In this document: piece by piece, positions 13,805-25,322 of the stretch
Numbering within the stretch: the stretch's first letter is position 1
Layout: each line of letters begins with the position of its first letter
DNA from: Vanilla planifolia
Taxonomy: Eukaryota; Streptophyta; Magnoliopsida; Asparagales; Orchidaceae
Assembly: GCA_023846275.1 (NCBI GenBank)
Contig: CM043878.1
Span: forward strand, 9,989,501 to 10,053,500
Length of the DNA stretch: 64,000 bases
Direction of reading: 5' to 3'
The notes under the pieces: model-generated
Told to the model about the DNA's origin: nothing
The model's database searches: none
What the model saw: the letters and a program-made list of their open reading frames with translations, nothing else
Position numbers and translations under genes: made by a program

Positions 13805-14975
13805 AAGATAGGTTATGTTGCAACATCCTTAGCCTTTTTAGAGAGGTATTGCCAGACCACTCCAATTTTGTCTTTGTGCTTTTCAAAAGGCTCCTCTTAC
13901 TTTGAAGGCTTGCATAGGTGTCCATATATAGCTTAAGATCACCCCCTAATACCATATTAGTCAATATGGGATTATCTGTAATACCTAGGACCAAAAAAGG
14001 CAACGATTGATTATTGAGTTGTAGAGGGGAATCATTGGATGAGGCACAACTTCTGGTAGGCTTCAAGGTGGAGGGGTAAAAAGGATAAATATACTCAACA
14101 TTAGTTATAATAATACATATACTAAGCTTTATAAGTAAATTTATAACCTTTAATTGATGAGGCACATTTTCGAGACAAATATGTATGAAATCCCATAAGA
14201 GTTTCATGGTTAAGCATGTTAAGGGTAGACTAGTTTTTAAACGAGTGACAAAATAATAAGGGCTATTATGTGAAGGATCAAACTCAATTGAATTAAAACA
14301 ATACCTCATTAGAAAGGTTGTGATGTTACAATATAGTACAACTTGATGTTTCATCTAGTCTAATGTGATTCTATGACAAATATAGAATTTAGTAGAATTA
14401 TAATACTTGAGACCAAGAAAAGATAAAAAATGTTTCTTAGGTGATGTCCCATAAAGGAGAATCATTAGATGTAAAAGCAACACTTGACAAGTGAATGAAG
14501 AGGTATGTGGATGAACATGTCTTATATTGGATATAGGAGGGACATATCTTAAGCTTTGTAAGTAAATTTATAGCTTTGAATAGATGAGATATCTTTTGAG
14601 AGCAAACAAACGTGAGGTTTTATAAAAACTTCATGGTTAAGTATGCTAAGAATAGAGTAGCTTTTTGAAGGTGAACATACAAGAAGGGCCTCTGCATGAA
14701 GAGCAAAATCTGATTGGATTGGGACAATACCTTATCATGAAGACTATAATTTTACATTGTTTCTCTTGACTTCAATCCTTCGAATGTTTGCTACTCACTT
14801 TGGGTTTGGTTCTCTCCATTTGATCCATAGTTCATTTTTAGGGCTTGACTCTTCTATTGGACTAGTAACATGGTTGGATTTCATACTATATTGTAATATC
14901 CTCAACATTCTTAGATAGAATTATCTCGATCTTCTCAAATTTTATCCCTTTTAGCCTCAAAAGTGCCTCCCATTG
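13805..14975. repeat. Tandem and inverted copies of a dispersed repeat family
   Basis: Two copies read on the minus strand lie head to tail at about 14015-14330 and 14445-14755, offset by about 427 bases. Matching points are 'ATGGTTAAGCATG' near 14205 against 'ATGGTTAAGTATG' near 14632, and 'TAAGCTTT.TAAGTAAATTTAT' near 14123 against 14550. Shorter pieces of the family's end ('aacatccttagcc', 'taatatcctcaac') lie in the opposite orientation at about 13810-13905 and 14889-14975, giving an inverted arrangement. Another copy is at about 29912-30140 on the plus strand. The family is non-coding as far as can be seen; it may derive from an LTR or a non-autonomous element. The 188-codon open frame at 13788-14354 lies inside this repeat and is not called a gene. 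Confidence 0.65.
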
Positions 14976-17900
14976 ATGCTCTTTAAAGGTCTTCTTCCTT
15001 GATGTTAATACTTCTCTCTCAAATATGTTTAATTACAAAATTCTTATGCTACTTATGTTTATATCATTTTAGAAGTTAATGATGTTTTTTGTCATTTTTA
15101 TTTTTAATCAAGATTAGACTCTATACCTCTATAAATATATCTTTTTGTGCATACATGCCTATGTATAAGGGATGTGTAAGCTAGCATTTCCTCATCCCAT
15201 ATTACAATTTGGTGATGTGTGCATGCACCAACAAAAGAGAGACATAACTTGGCCTACCCTTGCCCATGTTTCTCTGTTACAAAGGTTTTGGGTGCATGTG
15301 TGCATTGGCAAAAGAGGACATAGGTTGATCTTTCTTCTTTTTTGCTTTTACTTTTCTTTTCATTATTATTTTCTCCATCATTAGAAATCCTTTGCAATTA
15401 TCAATTATGGGTAATTCAAGATCTCTAACAATATAAAGCGACAACGCTATCTTATCCCTTTTTATTTTTTTTCTCTTTCTAGATATAAAACAATCACATA
15501 TACTCTTGAAATTACCCAAAATGATTATTGTAATTAATAGAGCCTTTGTATGCATTTGGAATGAAAACTTTCTTTGTTTAGAGATTAGACATTTTATTCT
15601 ATGCAATGATTCTCTATGGCTACATGTAATGACTAATTACCTTTGTTGCTACGCATTTGTTTTACACATGCACATGTAAAACTATTCCTCAATTTTAATA
15701 TATTTTTTACTTGTTAATAATATATTTTATAACTTCCATTTTATGTAATATAATGACTATATTACTTGAGAATGTGCAATACTCAATTTATAAGCATTAA
15801 TACTTAAAATTTGTATCATAATAACCTCACATTTCTCACTCACATATTTTTTCTCATCAACTAGATTTATTCTTATATCAGCAAAGTTTATTTTTCTATG
15901 AATCTTTTGACTATCCTGATTCAATTGTCCAATCATCATTCTATATTTATCTAAATAGAAATGAAAAGAAAACATTTCACAATCATCATTAACTCAATAA
16001 ATTGATATTACTACTTTATCAATTTGTACACTCCAAATACGACCAATTCTTTTCAAAGCTTCACATCCAACTTAAGAGTTTTTCTAATACAATATCTTTG
16101 AATTTAGGAAACAACATAGACTAACTAAAGAGAATTTATATTTCCTTATACAAGAAAATACATATAAATGAAAGTAAATGATAATTGCTACTTCATAGTA
16201 CGTCAATCTCAATATAATTGTTCAGTTCTTTTTATTACGTCATATACTAATCTTATTTTACTTGATCGTTAGTTGTAGTCATCTGTAAGACTTTTACCAG
16301 TTGCAAGTCATTCGAAGAATTAGTTCGATCTGCCTTTTCTTTCTAACAGAAAATTCAACTATATCTCAAACTACAAAGTCAACATAACGGTCATATTGGT
16401 CCTCATGGTATGGATCATATGTAAAGCAAGAATGAGACAAAGTCACTCTTATTTCAAAGCATCAATCAATAATTTTACCAATTTATTTATTTATCAAATT
16501 AAAAAAAAATCAAATCAAAGAGCGGCTGCCTGCAGCCATTTAAAAAAATCATTTTAGTTATTTTAATATTAATCTGTGGATAATATATTTGTAAATATTA
16601 AAACCATAAGAAACGTCATCCTCGATTAGCACATCATCCATCAATCAACATTGATTTCAGCATACTAACATAGGCCAAAGTGCAATAAACACCTTGTAAA
16701 TTTTAAAATGGGCTCCAAGGCAGTAATAATTGATATTTGCAATTTTTTAAACTAAAATGTTCATTTAACTATGGTAGTTGCGTAAAAAGGTTTTTATATA
16801 TAATTAGGAAGGGATAAGCATTGAACTTGTGATTGGCCTTTTTTTTCTTTGCTTCAATATTAGTGAGGGTTAGGGTTAGGCCCCACCCGATGTAAATCAA
16901 TCTCCATCTTTGCCCAAATGGCTCATTGTATCCAAAACAACAAAGCTTCTTTATGCAATAATGAATGGATTACCATAATGTTTGATGATGTAACAAATTG
17001 TTTAATAACACAAAAATATTGATTTCAATACAAAATACTGTGTATGAAATGGTTCAGGTGTGACTCATAGCTAAAAGATTGTAACTTAAAGGTTGGGATG
17101 CAAAGAGGTCTTCATCGCAAAAGTCTCAGACATAAAAGAAATATCGTCAATAAAAAGCTCGTTACACATTCTATCTTTTTGAAGATGATCCATCACAAGC
17201 TTAGGGTTTTAAAAGTATTTCTTAATAATGACAAAAGGATATATGCTATTCAAAGACATATACATAAGGATGAGAAAAAAAGAAGAAAATGATAAGAGTT
17301 TAAATATGTTATATTTGTCTTTTCTTCCTTTGTGAGAGTTCTTTTATCAACTTATAGCACACCAAGATGATAGTGAATTTTGTTGGGCTCTTTGCTAGTT
17401 TAATTATTCTTTATTCAACAAGATTTTTTGTCATAATAAATCTCATGTCTTTGCCTTTTTTTTTCAATTTCAACTATAATCAACAAATTTAAAAAATAAC
17501 CTAAATAAAATAATGGCATAGCTATAAACGTTTTAATTATGCTTTGACTTAACAACTTTCCTTATGTTTGATGATCAATATTTGTATAACTACTACACAA
17601 TATATGTTGTTATTGATACTTATATTTTAATTATTGGTAACGCATAATTTGTGATACTTTGTGATAGAGGGAGTTTATAAAAGTTGACAATTTAACTCTA
17701 ATTAGTAATATATTTCATTGTAGATGATGTTATGAAAATTAAAATATAAGTTCATGAAAAATTTTCATATCTAACTCAACGAAAAATTTATTAAAAAAGG
17801 TAGATAATCCATCATATCTTCTTAATCAATTTTAAAACAAACCAATTGACCTAGAAAATTGATTAATGAAGTTAGTAATGGACATATTGTGACAATCCAC

Positions 17901-18180
17901 TTAATTAACATTAAATCATATTTTAAATGAAGTTTCATTTTTTGTATTTATGCATTTCAAATCAATAACCTATGAATTATAAATGAGTAGATACCTTAAT
18001 AAGCATGCCAATATAGTAGTAGTTGAATCCAAAATTTAAGCACGTCATTATGAAGATCTCTATTTGAAAAATTTGTATGTATATAATTTATATTTTTTAA
18101 ATTTCATTTAAATTTTCTATAAAATTTTAAAGTTAGTAAGAGAAAAAAATTAATATTAAACTAATCATTTTATTTAATAA
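14976..18180. other. AT-rich non-coding stretch, no gene seen
   Basis: Only short open frames without recognisable motifs occur. A short perfect hairpin sequence (GGCTGC-CT-GCAGCC) is present near 16523-16536, and a two-unit telomere-like GGGTTAGGGTTAGG sits near 16866. Neither supports a gene or an element. Confidence 0.5.
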
Positions 18181-18189
18181 TAGCACAAG

Positions 18190-19425
18190 TTAACTGCCTC
18201 GTGCATTGACCTAAGCTTGGAAAACTAAATATGAAAGAAGAAGGAAGGAGGGGAGAGTTACGAGTCCTTATGGGGATTCAAGGAAACTAAAGAAGAAGCA
18301 GAAGAGTTTGCGGAAGAAAAGAGATTTCTAATCTTGTTTAGGATTACATAAAATAATAAAGGAGATTGTATTGCACTATTTGAAGAAAGAAATGTGAAAA
18401 TGAGCATTGTTAGGATGTGTTCAATAGCTTTTTTAAATATTTTTGTTATGGAAAGTGAAAAATTTTGTAAAATAAGAAAGAATAAAAATGAAGAAAGCTA
18501 GAGCATGAATTTTTTTCAAAAAAATTAAAAATTAAAATTGAACTAGTATTGATAAAATATAATGTCAGTTATGTAATAAATGAGAAAAGGAAATGAAATA
18601 AAAGAAAAAGTCATGAAAAAAACCTCTCAAAATCATAAAGTAGGCAAATTAAGTGATGATGATGCAATTAGGTTTTTAAATTTCCTAATTATTATAATAA
18701 AATTCTTGTGTTATGGGCAATGCTTGGCATGAGATAGAACATTTCTTTTTTTAACCATATCTTGTAGTGACCTATTAGATGAGATAAGTTTTGCCCTTAT
18801 TATCGTGGGGACTTTGAAATGAGGCATTACACGATAGAGGACACATCATTATCAACATAGAATATTGGCATTAAGGGGCAATAGCTTTGTGATAGATAAA
18901 ATAGAATTGTACCTTGCTATCATAAGCACTCAAAATTGATACAATGGCACTATAGAGGCTCTATTCTTATTGACATAAGATGTTAAACACATGGTTAGGA
19001 GATCCGCAATGATGATGATATGATATGGGGTCTCCTAGAAGATAGGATATTGATCACAAAAGAAAATCTAGGCCTAGACGACAAGGGATACAAAAGTATG
19101 ATTAATTGATTAGACAAGTATGATTAATTAAAAAAATTATGGAGGAGATTATCCATCTAATCCCTTATCTAACCAATGTCAATTATAGATTGTATAAGAA
19201 AAGAGAGACAATCAGAGATGTATAATGAATTTAAGAGAAGGTTTAATTGACATTTCTCAATTAATCCTTTGTCTAACTAGTGTATGATCAGGATCATGTG
19301 ATATGATAAAGGAGACTGTATTACATTATTTGAAGAAAGAAAAGTGAAAGTGAGTATTTTTTAAGTATTTACTTAATAGCTTTTGTAAATAATTTTATTG
19401 TATGGAAAATAAAAATTATAAAAAG
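18190..19425. repeat. Copy of a dispersed repeat family, with direct flanking repeats
   Basis: A segment of about 115 bp at about 18353-18470 ('aaaggagattgtattgcac' onward) recurs in direct orientation at about 19303-19425, an offset of 950 bases. Between them, at about 18790-19010, lie two imperfect units of about 110-120 bp containing 'gatagagg' and 'cataagcactca'-like text. Closely similar text, including the doubled unit, occurs at about 44240-45660. This arrangement suggests the terminal or promoter part of a retroelement family. No reading frames for retroelement proteins remain, so the class is not established. Confidence 0.55.
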
Positions 19426-21600
19426 AGTTCACCTTTTTGGTGATTGTGACTTGTAAGTTTCTTTGGAGTACCAAAGTTAAAAAAGGGTGAAGATATGGAG
19501 GTCTGGGTTGGTGGAGAATCTTGGCTTATGGGCTAATAATGTGGTTAGCTAGGATTTAGAGCCTTGTTGAGTAGGGTGGAGATTTGGTAGTTTGATCGAG
19601 AGAGTGAAAGGGTCAACTAGTGTTGTAAGAAGAGAAAATTTGATTGATTGTCGACTCTCCTAATAAAAGGTTTCTCGCATTCGATCATTATCTCACACAT
19701 GAGGAAGAAAAATAAGAATCTCTTTAACTAGAGTTGGGTGCACGCTCATTACTCACAAAGTTGGAAGCACATAAATTAGAAAAAAATTATTTGAAAATAG
19801 CATCATAACAATGAGGGAGTCATGTTTATAAATGAAGGAGAGCTTGATAAATATTCATTTTAGATAAGAAAAGTTAATGTACTTTGGAGCATAACTTAAG
19901 CATGGAAGAGATGAAAAGTCATTATGAGAAAGACTATTTTGAAGATAAATTACTTGGGTTTTCAAAAATATATTTAGAATTCTAAGACCATTAACTCAAA
20001 ATGAGTCTATCACATTAAATAAAATTACATGAAAAAATTACAACATAGAAAAAATTATGTAATCATACAACATGATAATTGGATAACGACAACGATGCAA
20101 TAAAGGATGCCAGCAGTGGGCGAGACGGATGACGATGGTAGGAGGGTTGGCAACTAGTTGATGGTGGTTGGCCATGGAGCAGCAGAAGGCTAAGCAATGG
20201 TGCGGGGCTAGATGATGTCTAACAATTGTGCGATGACGAGTAGCTAGCAATGACAGCAATAACAAACAGCGAGCAAGCAGGTGATGATAGACGATAGACA
20301 AAGCACACACAAGTTTAAACAAATAAGTTGCAAAAAACTTCTTATTATTGTTTAATGACTAATTTGGATGAATTAAGACAAGTGAATGATTTAATTATTG
20401 TTTTGTAGACATTATTTTCATTCTAAAACCATAAAATTATGTTGAGGGTTTGAATTAATAAGAATTATAATTTTAATATTATCCATCCTAAATTCAAGAA
20501 GTTGGAGAAATTATAAAAATCTTTATCATTTTCAAAAAATCTTTTGCCTCCTTTGCTTAATCGCATTTGCAATCGTAGAATATTTTTAAGCCACATTTTT
20601 TTATATCTTCTACATTGTATTCTTCAGTTCTTTCTTTATTCCTTTTTTTTTCAAAATTTTAATTTCTTAAAAAAAATTAAAGTGAGAATTTTGTAAATTC
20701 TTTTGGATAATGTATGCATCATTTTAAGATTCATGTAGATTTATCATGAATGAAGTCATTCATAAATTTGTTCATCTAATTTTAATTTTGCGAAAACAAA
20801 CTTCAATAAAAAAAAGAAATATAAGTCGTAGAATTAATGATAGATATTAAGAATTCATTCCAGATCCCTTAATTAAATATTTTTATTTGATTCATTAAGA
20901 TGATAAAACATATTTATAGTATAAAAACAACTTTGAGTGAAGAAGGACCGACCGCGTTCCGATCTATCGTAACCACAAGTGTGTTTATAACAACATGAAA
21001 CGCGAACACGGGTCATAACTTGCAAGCAAGAATAACCAAAATCATGAGCCCAATGCTCCTATGATGGTCCCTTTCATTCTCTCTCTCTCTCTCTTTCCCT
21101 CTCTTCCCACCCTTTTTTTACCATATTCAATGCTTCAAGCAGTGACATATGAGCTACCAAAGGGTCCCAACTAAGGAACCCAAACTCTTGTGAAAAATTA
21201 TTCTTATCAAAACATGATAAGAACACTGACAAATTTAATATATTAAAGTTATAAAATAATAAAAAATATGAATTTATCAAAAATAATTTACTTTTTCTTC
21301 AAGTAGATTTATATGTGCGTGTCGTTTAGTATATCATGGAGGACCTCATTTACTTGAATTATTCGGCAAGTTATGATGATGATTAAAATGCAAAATAAGC
21401 ACTTTTGAAAGTGGAAAACAAACGAAGCTTTACTGCGGGACCTTTGGATGAAGGAAAAGTAGTGGAGAGAAGGAAGGAGGGAGGCAGGCAAGTTTGCACT
21501 TTTAGATTGCAGGCCATTTTGGATGATTAAAATGAAAAGTAAAGCAGGCAAATGGAGCAACAGAAAAAAGAATCGAGAGCATCTCCAATGGCATCACATC
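19426..21600. other. AT-rich non-coding stretch with a CT microsatellite
   Basis: No gene is supported. The open frame at 20038-20322 on the minus strand encodes a His/Leu/Arg-rich, low-complexity product without family features. A (CT)n run with flanking pyrimidine tract is at about 21076-21107. The right-hand end may include the distal 3' flank of the minus-strand trihelix gene. Confidence 0.45.
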
Positions 21601-22069
21601 CACGTTCTTCTCCTTCACCCATTTCTCATTAAATAAAACCCCCTTGCAAGAACCTGTTTTTATCAGATGCCCATCTCCGGCGAGCATCAGGACAAGAAGG
21701 AAGTGAAGGAAAAACCCAAAAATGTACACCAAAAACTGTAAACAATTCACAAAGATACATAAAAGAACCAACAATGATCACGACGGTGAACGAAGAGTAC
21801 ATGAAAACTAGAAAGAAAAAGAATTTCCACGCCGGAGACTTGCTTCTCAGCCGCCACACCGTGGCAAGGCTTATTCCCTCCTGCTCCAGCCGCCCGGAGC
21901 TTAATTAAGGTCATTATTCGACAACAAATCAATGTAATGGGAATTGTTCGAGCCCAAGTCGAAGAGTAGAAGATTATTAGGTTACACGATTTGGATGAAT
22001 GGTGGATGACTGGTGATCATTGTACATAAAGCTGGATGTTTGCAAAACACAGAAGAAGATAGTGGTTGT
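21601..22069 (-). other. Probable 3' untranslated and flanking region of the trihelix gene
   Basis: This lies directly downstream of the TAA stop at 22070-22072 of the minus-strand trihelix gene and is less AT-rich than the intergenic DNA, as expected for a 3' UTR. An AATAAG-like signal is present on the minus strand near 21880. Short overlapping open frames here (for example 21629-21859) are hydrophobic by composition only. The exact cleavage site cannot be read from sequence alone. Confidence 0.4.
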
Positions 22070-24460
22070 TTACCGGACCATGGCGAGGAAGTTGCCTTCT
22101 CCGGTAGCTCCATTTGCTCCGCCGCCGCCCACTCGAGGCCGTTGGTACTGGATTCTGAATTGCATGTTGCCGTCTTCGTCTTCTTCGTCCTCGTCGTCCG
22201 CTTCGAGGTTGTCTTCCTCCAGTATGTTGGTCGAGGGCCGGGCCATGGGCGGCTGCTCCATCAGCTTCTTGACGATGTCTTCTGGCTTCAAAGCAATCAG
22301 ACGGATTACAATGCCCAATTGAGTTTTCAATTAATGGTGTTAAAATCAGGTATTTGGTGTTTCCCATACCTTCTTTGAGCTGGACTCTTTGCCGATGAAA
22401 GTGGAAGGGTTGCCGGCTTTGCTTGCTCCTTCTTCCGAATTATCGGCTACGCCCGGCAGCCGAGGTTGGAGGGCGGTGATATTGTTGAGTTGCTCCGGTG
22501 GTTGTGTTTGGGAAAGTTGTTGGTTTGGCTCGGGCTCGGAAGCGCCGGAGTAAGCACCGGGGAAATGCTTGCTGCGGTAGAGGGCGTCGAGCTGGTGGAA
22601 ATAGGGACATGTCTTTGCGTCCTCCGGTCGCTTCTTGTTGCTCTCCTTCACCTTCTTGAAGTACTTGTTTATGTTTTCCCATTTCTCCTTGCAGCGTTTG
22701 GAGCTACGATTGTAGCCGAGCCGCCGCATGCCGGCGGAGATCTCCTCCCACAACGGCCCCTTTGGGCCTGATTCCTGGTACCGCGCCTCCATCCCGCTCC
22801 GAATCTGGATGAGAGCATGCACTTCCGATTTAGGCCACCGTGACAGCGCTGTCTCAGTGGCTCCACCGGAACCAGCAACAGCGGACATCAACTGCGACTC
22901 TCGATGCAGCACTTGCTGTGCAGGAGGTGGCAGAGCCGGCGGCAGCGGGGGAGGCTCTGGGGCGATTGCGACAAGTTCCGTAGAGGAGGAAGGCGGTGGA
23001 GCTTCTTGGGGTTGGGGTTGTGCCGGCGGAGGCATTGTAGGCATGGGCTGCGGAGTCGAGGATGGGACGGTGGAGGGAGGAGGTTGCGGCGACGGCGGGA
23101 CGGGGATAGTCTGACCGGTGAGGTTCTGTAGAAAGGCAATGATAGAGGCGTCCCGTGTGGCGGCCGCGGCGCGCTCTTGGGCGGCGAGCTCATGTTCGCG
23201 TGTAATGCGGCTCATCTCCTGCCTCCGCCACGCCTCCTCCCTTATCATCCGGTCCTGCTCTCGCCTCTCGATCGCCTCCAAGAACCGTTGCTGCATGGCC
23301 TCCTGCCGCTCCATCACCTGTTGCATCAACCCCTCAAAGAACGCCATTAGCTTCCCGCTGTCCCCCGGAGACTCCACGTTTCGCTTCCTCTTCCTCCCGC
23401 CTCCCTCCTCGCCGAACTCCTCCTCCTCTTCCGACTCAGTGCCGGAATAGCTCGAAGTATTGGAAGAGAAGCTCAGCACCGCCGCCAGCGAAGCCGGAGC
23501 CGGAGACGGAGCAGTAGTGGCGGCAACCGACTGTGGTACATGCGGTGCCGCAACGCCTCGAGAGGACGGTCCAGCGACGACGGCGGTGGTCATCATGGTG
23601 GTCGTCAGCAGGGGAGGGGGAGCTGCTATTGCGGCGGTCGGGGAAGTCGACGAACCGTGGAGGGCTTCGAGCTGGGTGAAGAAGCGGTAACTCTTGCCAT
23701 CCTGCCTTCCGGCGCGGCCCTCCTTGGTCCGCTTGTAATACTTATGAACGTTCTCAAACTTCTCCTTGCATTTCTTGGCGCTCCGATGGAAGCCAAACTC
23801 GGCCAGTTTCCTGCCAACTTGCAAAGCAGAAAGTTTTAGTGACCCCTTCTCGTCTCCTTGACATCTCCATCAAATATAAAACTGGAAACAACTGCATAAA
23901 ATAATTCTCGCAACTGGGTCGAGTGGGGAAAAGATGGAAAGGAAGGGAGATGTGATGGGAAAGAAAACGAAAGAAGCAGATGATTGCACGCAAGCACACA
24001 TGCAGCATTCAGGGCATCTAACCTACGCCTAATAATATAATAATTATTTCTCTCTTCTGCATCGAAATGGACACTAATTATTATGGTACTTGCTTCAGAA
24101 CAGGGAGGATGATGAGAAAGATTGGCCTTCTAAAGATCAAAACTTTGGCAACCATGGTTTCTGTACGAAATTTTCGCCTTGGAATTAAGAAACGCTCAAT
24201 TGGTTGGGATCTGAAGTCGTTCGCATCGAATTTAGAGTAAAAAAGATGCTCTTCTCGTGAAGAGATAGAAGATAAATCTGAGCGCCGAAGAGAGAGAAAA
24301 AGATGAACTAAAATCCGTGCCGAGCTGTTTCACCTCATTTCCACTTCACACGGCAAATTGGATCCCAAGAAACCGTTAGCCGCTCAATCACGGTCACAGC
24401 TCATCAGATCTCCCTCCGCAGCAGTACTCCACCACACTTTCTAGAAAGAGAAAAGTTGTA

Positions 24461-24492
<32 letters not shown>

Positions 24493-24844
24493 AGGGGGGG
24501 AAGGCAATGGAGGGCTGAATTGGGAGGGAAATGGGGGCGGTGGAGTCACTTCACCTGGAGACCTCCTCCCAGAGGGGGCCCTTCAGGGTGGCGTCCCGGA
24601 AGGCGGCATCCATGTCGGACCGGATCTTCAGCAGCGCCAGCGTCTCCTGCCGGGGCCACCGCGTCCCGGGCGTGCCGCCGACCGTGCCCTGCTCGTCCTC
24701 GGGCGCCAGATGTGGAGCAAGCCCCTCGAAACCAGTGCCGGTCGGCGGGGGGCGGACGCTGATGGGTGCCGCGGCCTCCGGTGCTCCCGGCAAGGCGGCG
24801 CCCAATTCCGATCTGGGGAACGGAGATCCGCCTCCTGGCTGCAT
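22070..24844 (-). CDS. GTL1: GT-2-type trihelix transcription factor, GTL1-like (3 exons)
   Basis: The coding exons on the minus strand are 24844-24555, 23810-22370 and 22285-22070 (1,947 nt, 648 aa). The introns (744 and 84 bp) have GT-AG ends, and the joins restore conserved text: EEVSR joined to KLAEFGF, and SSSKK to PEDIVKKL. The first trihelix is at about residues 62-150 (RWPRQETLALLKIR; KCKEKFENVHKYYKRTKEGR). A basic nuclear-localisation-like GGRKRKR lies at about 233-239, and a Gln/Glu/Arg-rich coiled coil at about 250-330. After a Pro-rich linker the second trihelix spans about 421-511 (SRWPKSEVHALIQIR; KRCKEKWENINKYFKKVKES). The acidic tail ends in FLAMVR, matching the GTL1 tail better than that of its sister DF1. 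Family members bind GT elements in the nucleus; Arabidopsis GTL1 is known to repress SDD1 and growth genes, affecting stomata, trichomes and root hairs. An in-frame stop at 24908-24910 limits the start. The gene appears intact. Confidence 0.93.
24461..24498. repeat. GATA/GA microsatellite in intron 1 of the trihelix gene
   Basis: On the plus strand a short (GATA)n run passes into (GA)n and a G run, inside the 744-bp first intron (23811-24554) and about 60 bases from its 5' splice site. In the direction of transcription it reads as a pyrimidine-rich CT/TATC tract. Confidence 0.85.
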
Positions 24845-24907
24845 GGCCTCCCGAAATTCGACCTCCTCTCCACCTGTGGCTCGTCGAGGAGCGAGAAGGT
24901 GGCTCTG

Positions 24908-24994
24908 CTACGCGAGCTGCAGGGAGGGGTACTGTTCCCGAAGGAAACTGTGGAATTGGGGACGAGGGTTTCTTCCTCCTCGGTTCTTCCCCAT
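24908..24994 (-). CDS. Upstream ORF in the leader of the trihelix gene (28 codons)
   Basis: An ATG at 24994 on the minus strand opens a 28-codon frame ending in TAG at 24908-24910, 63 bases before the main ATG at 24844. It is in the same frame as the main protein, so the TAG separates the two rather than allowing an N-terminal extension. It is the only upstream ATG I see in the GC-rich leader. The predicted peptide begins MGKNRGGRNP and is basic. Whether it lies in the mature mRNA depends on the transcription start, which is not known. If transcribed, it could lower translation of the main frame. Confidence 0.4.
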   Translation of the reverse strand: MGKNRGGRNPRPQFHSFLREQYPSLQLA

Positions 24995-25129
24995 GGTTGG
25001 AGATGGGGAGGGGGAGCTGATTGGAGGAATGGGGTGAAAAAGGTGGGTGGGCGGTGACAACTGGAAAGAGATGGGGGCGGAGGGGGAGCTGGCAAAAAAA
25101 AATTAGAGAGTAGTGGCGGCAATTAATAG

Positions 25130-25315
25130 TAGGGCGTGAAAGGAATTAGGCACCACAGTGAACCTTGAGGAGGAGGAGCTGGAAGGTGGTTGAAGGAGAG
25201 GTAGGTGAATAGTATTTTTAGAGAGAGAAAGTGAGAAGAGGAGAAGGAGGGGATAACTCGATAGGAGATGGGAGTGAGAGGAGGTAAGGGGGAGAAAGAG
25301 GGGTTAAAACTTGAT
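25130..25315 (-). promoter_or_regulatory. Probable promoter-proximal pyrimidine-rich region of the trihelix gene
   Basis: On the minus strand this stretch is a long CT-rich tract, seen on the plus strand as repeated gagaga, gaggag and ggagaa. It lies between the AT-rich intergenic DNA and the GC-rich leader. Plant genes often carry such Y-patch or CT-rich tracts around the transcription start. No convincing TATA box can be fixed. Confidence 0.35.
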
Positions 25316-25322
25316 TGCAAAA

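Noticed and set aside
13788..14354. 188-codon open frame on the minus strand, the longest outside the known genes and the LTR
   Set aside because: It lies within a repeat family whose other copies (14445-14755, 29912-30140) break the frame, and the product has no family features.
16523..16536. Perfect short hairpin GGCTGC-CT-GCAGCC
   Set aside because: Only six paired bases; no miniature transposon ends or target duplication around it.
16864..16880. Telomere-like GGGTTAGGGTTAGG
   Set aside because: Only two units and not the plant TTTAGGG repeat; expected by chance.
20038..20322. 94-codon minus-strand frame rich in His, Leu and Arg
   Set aside because: No recognisable family, low-complexity composition, and no splice or promoter context.
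22346..24008. Numerous other open frames overlapping the trihelix gene on both strands
   Set aside because: They are shadows caused by high GC and repeated codons; only one frame carries the two trihelix domains with consistent splice sites.
24628..25122. 164-codon minus-strand frame overlapping the leader and exon 1 of the trihelix gene
   Set aside because: It starts only at a non-ATG codon, is Pro/Arg/Ser-rich, and is in a different frame from the conserved protein.
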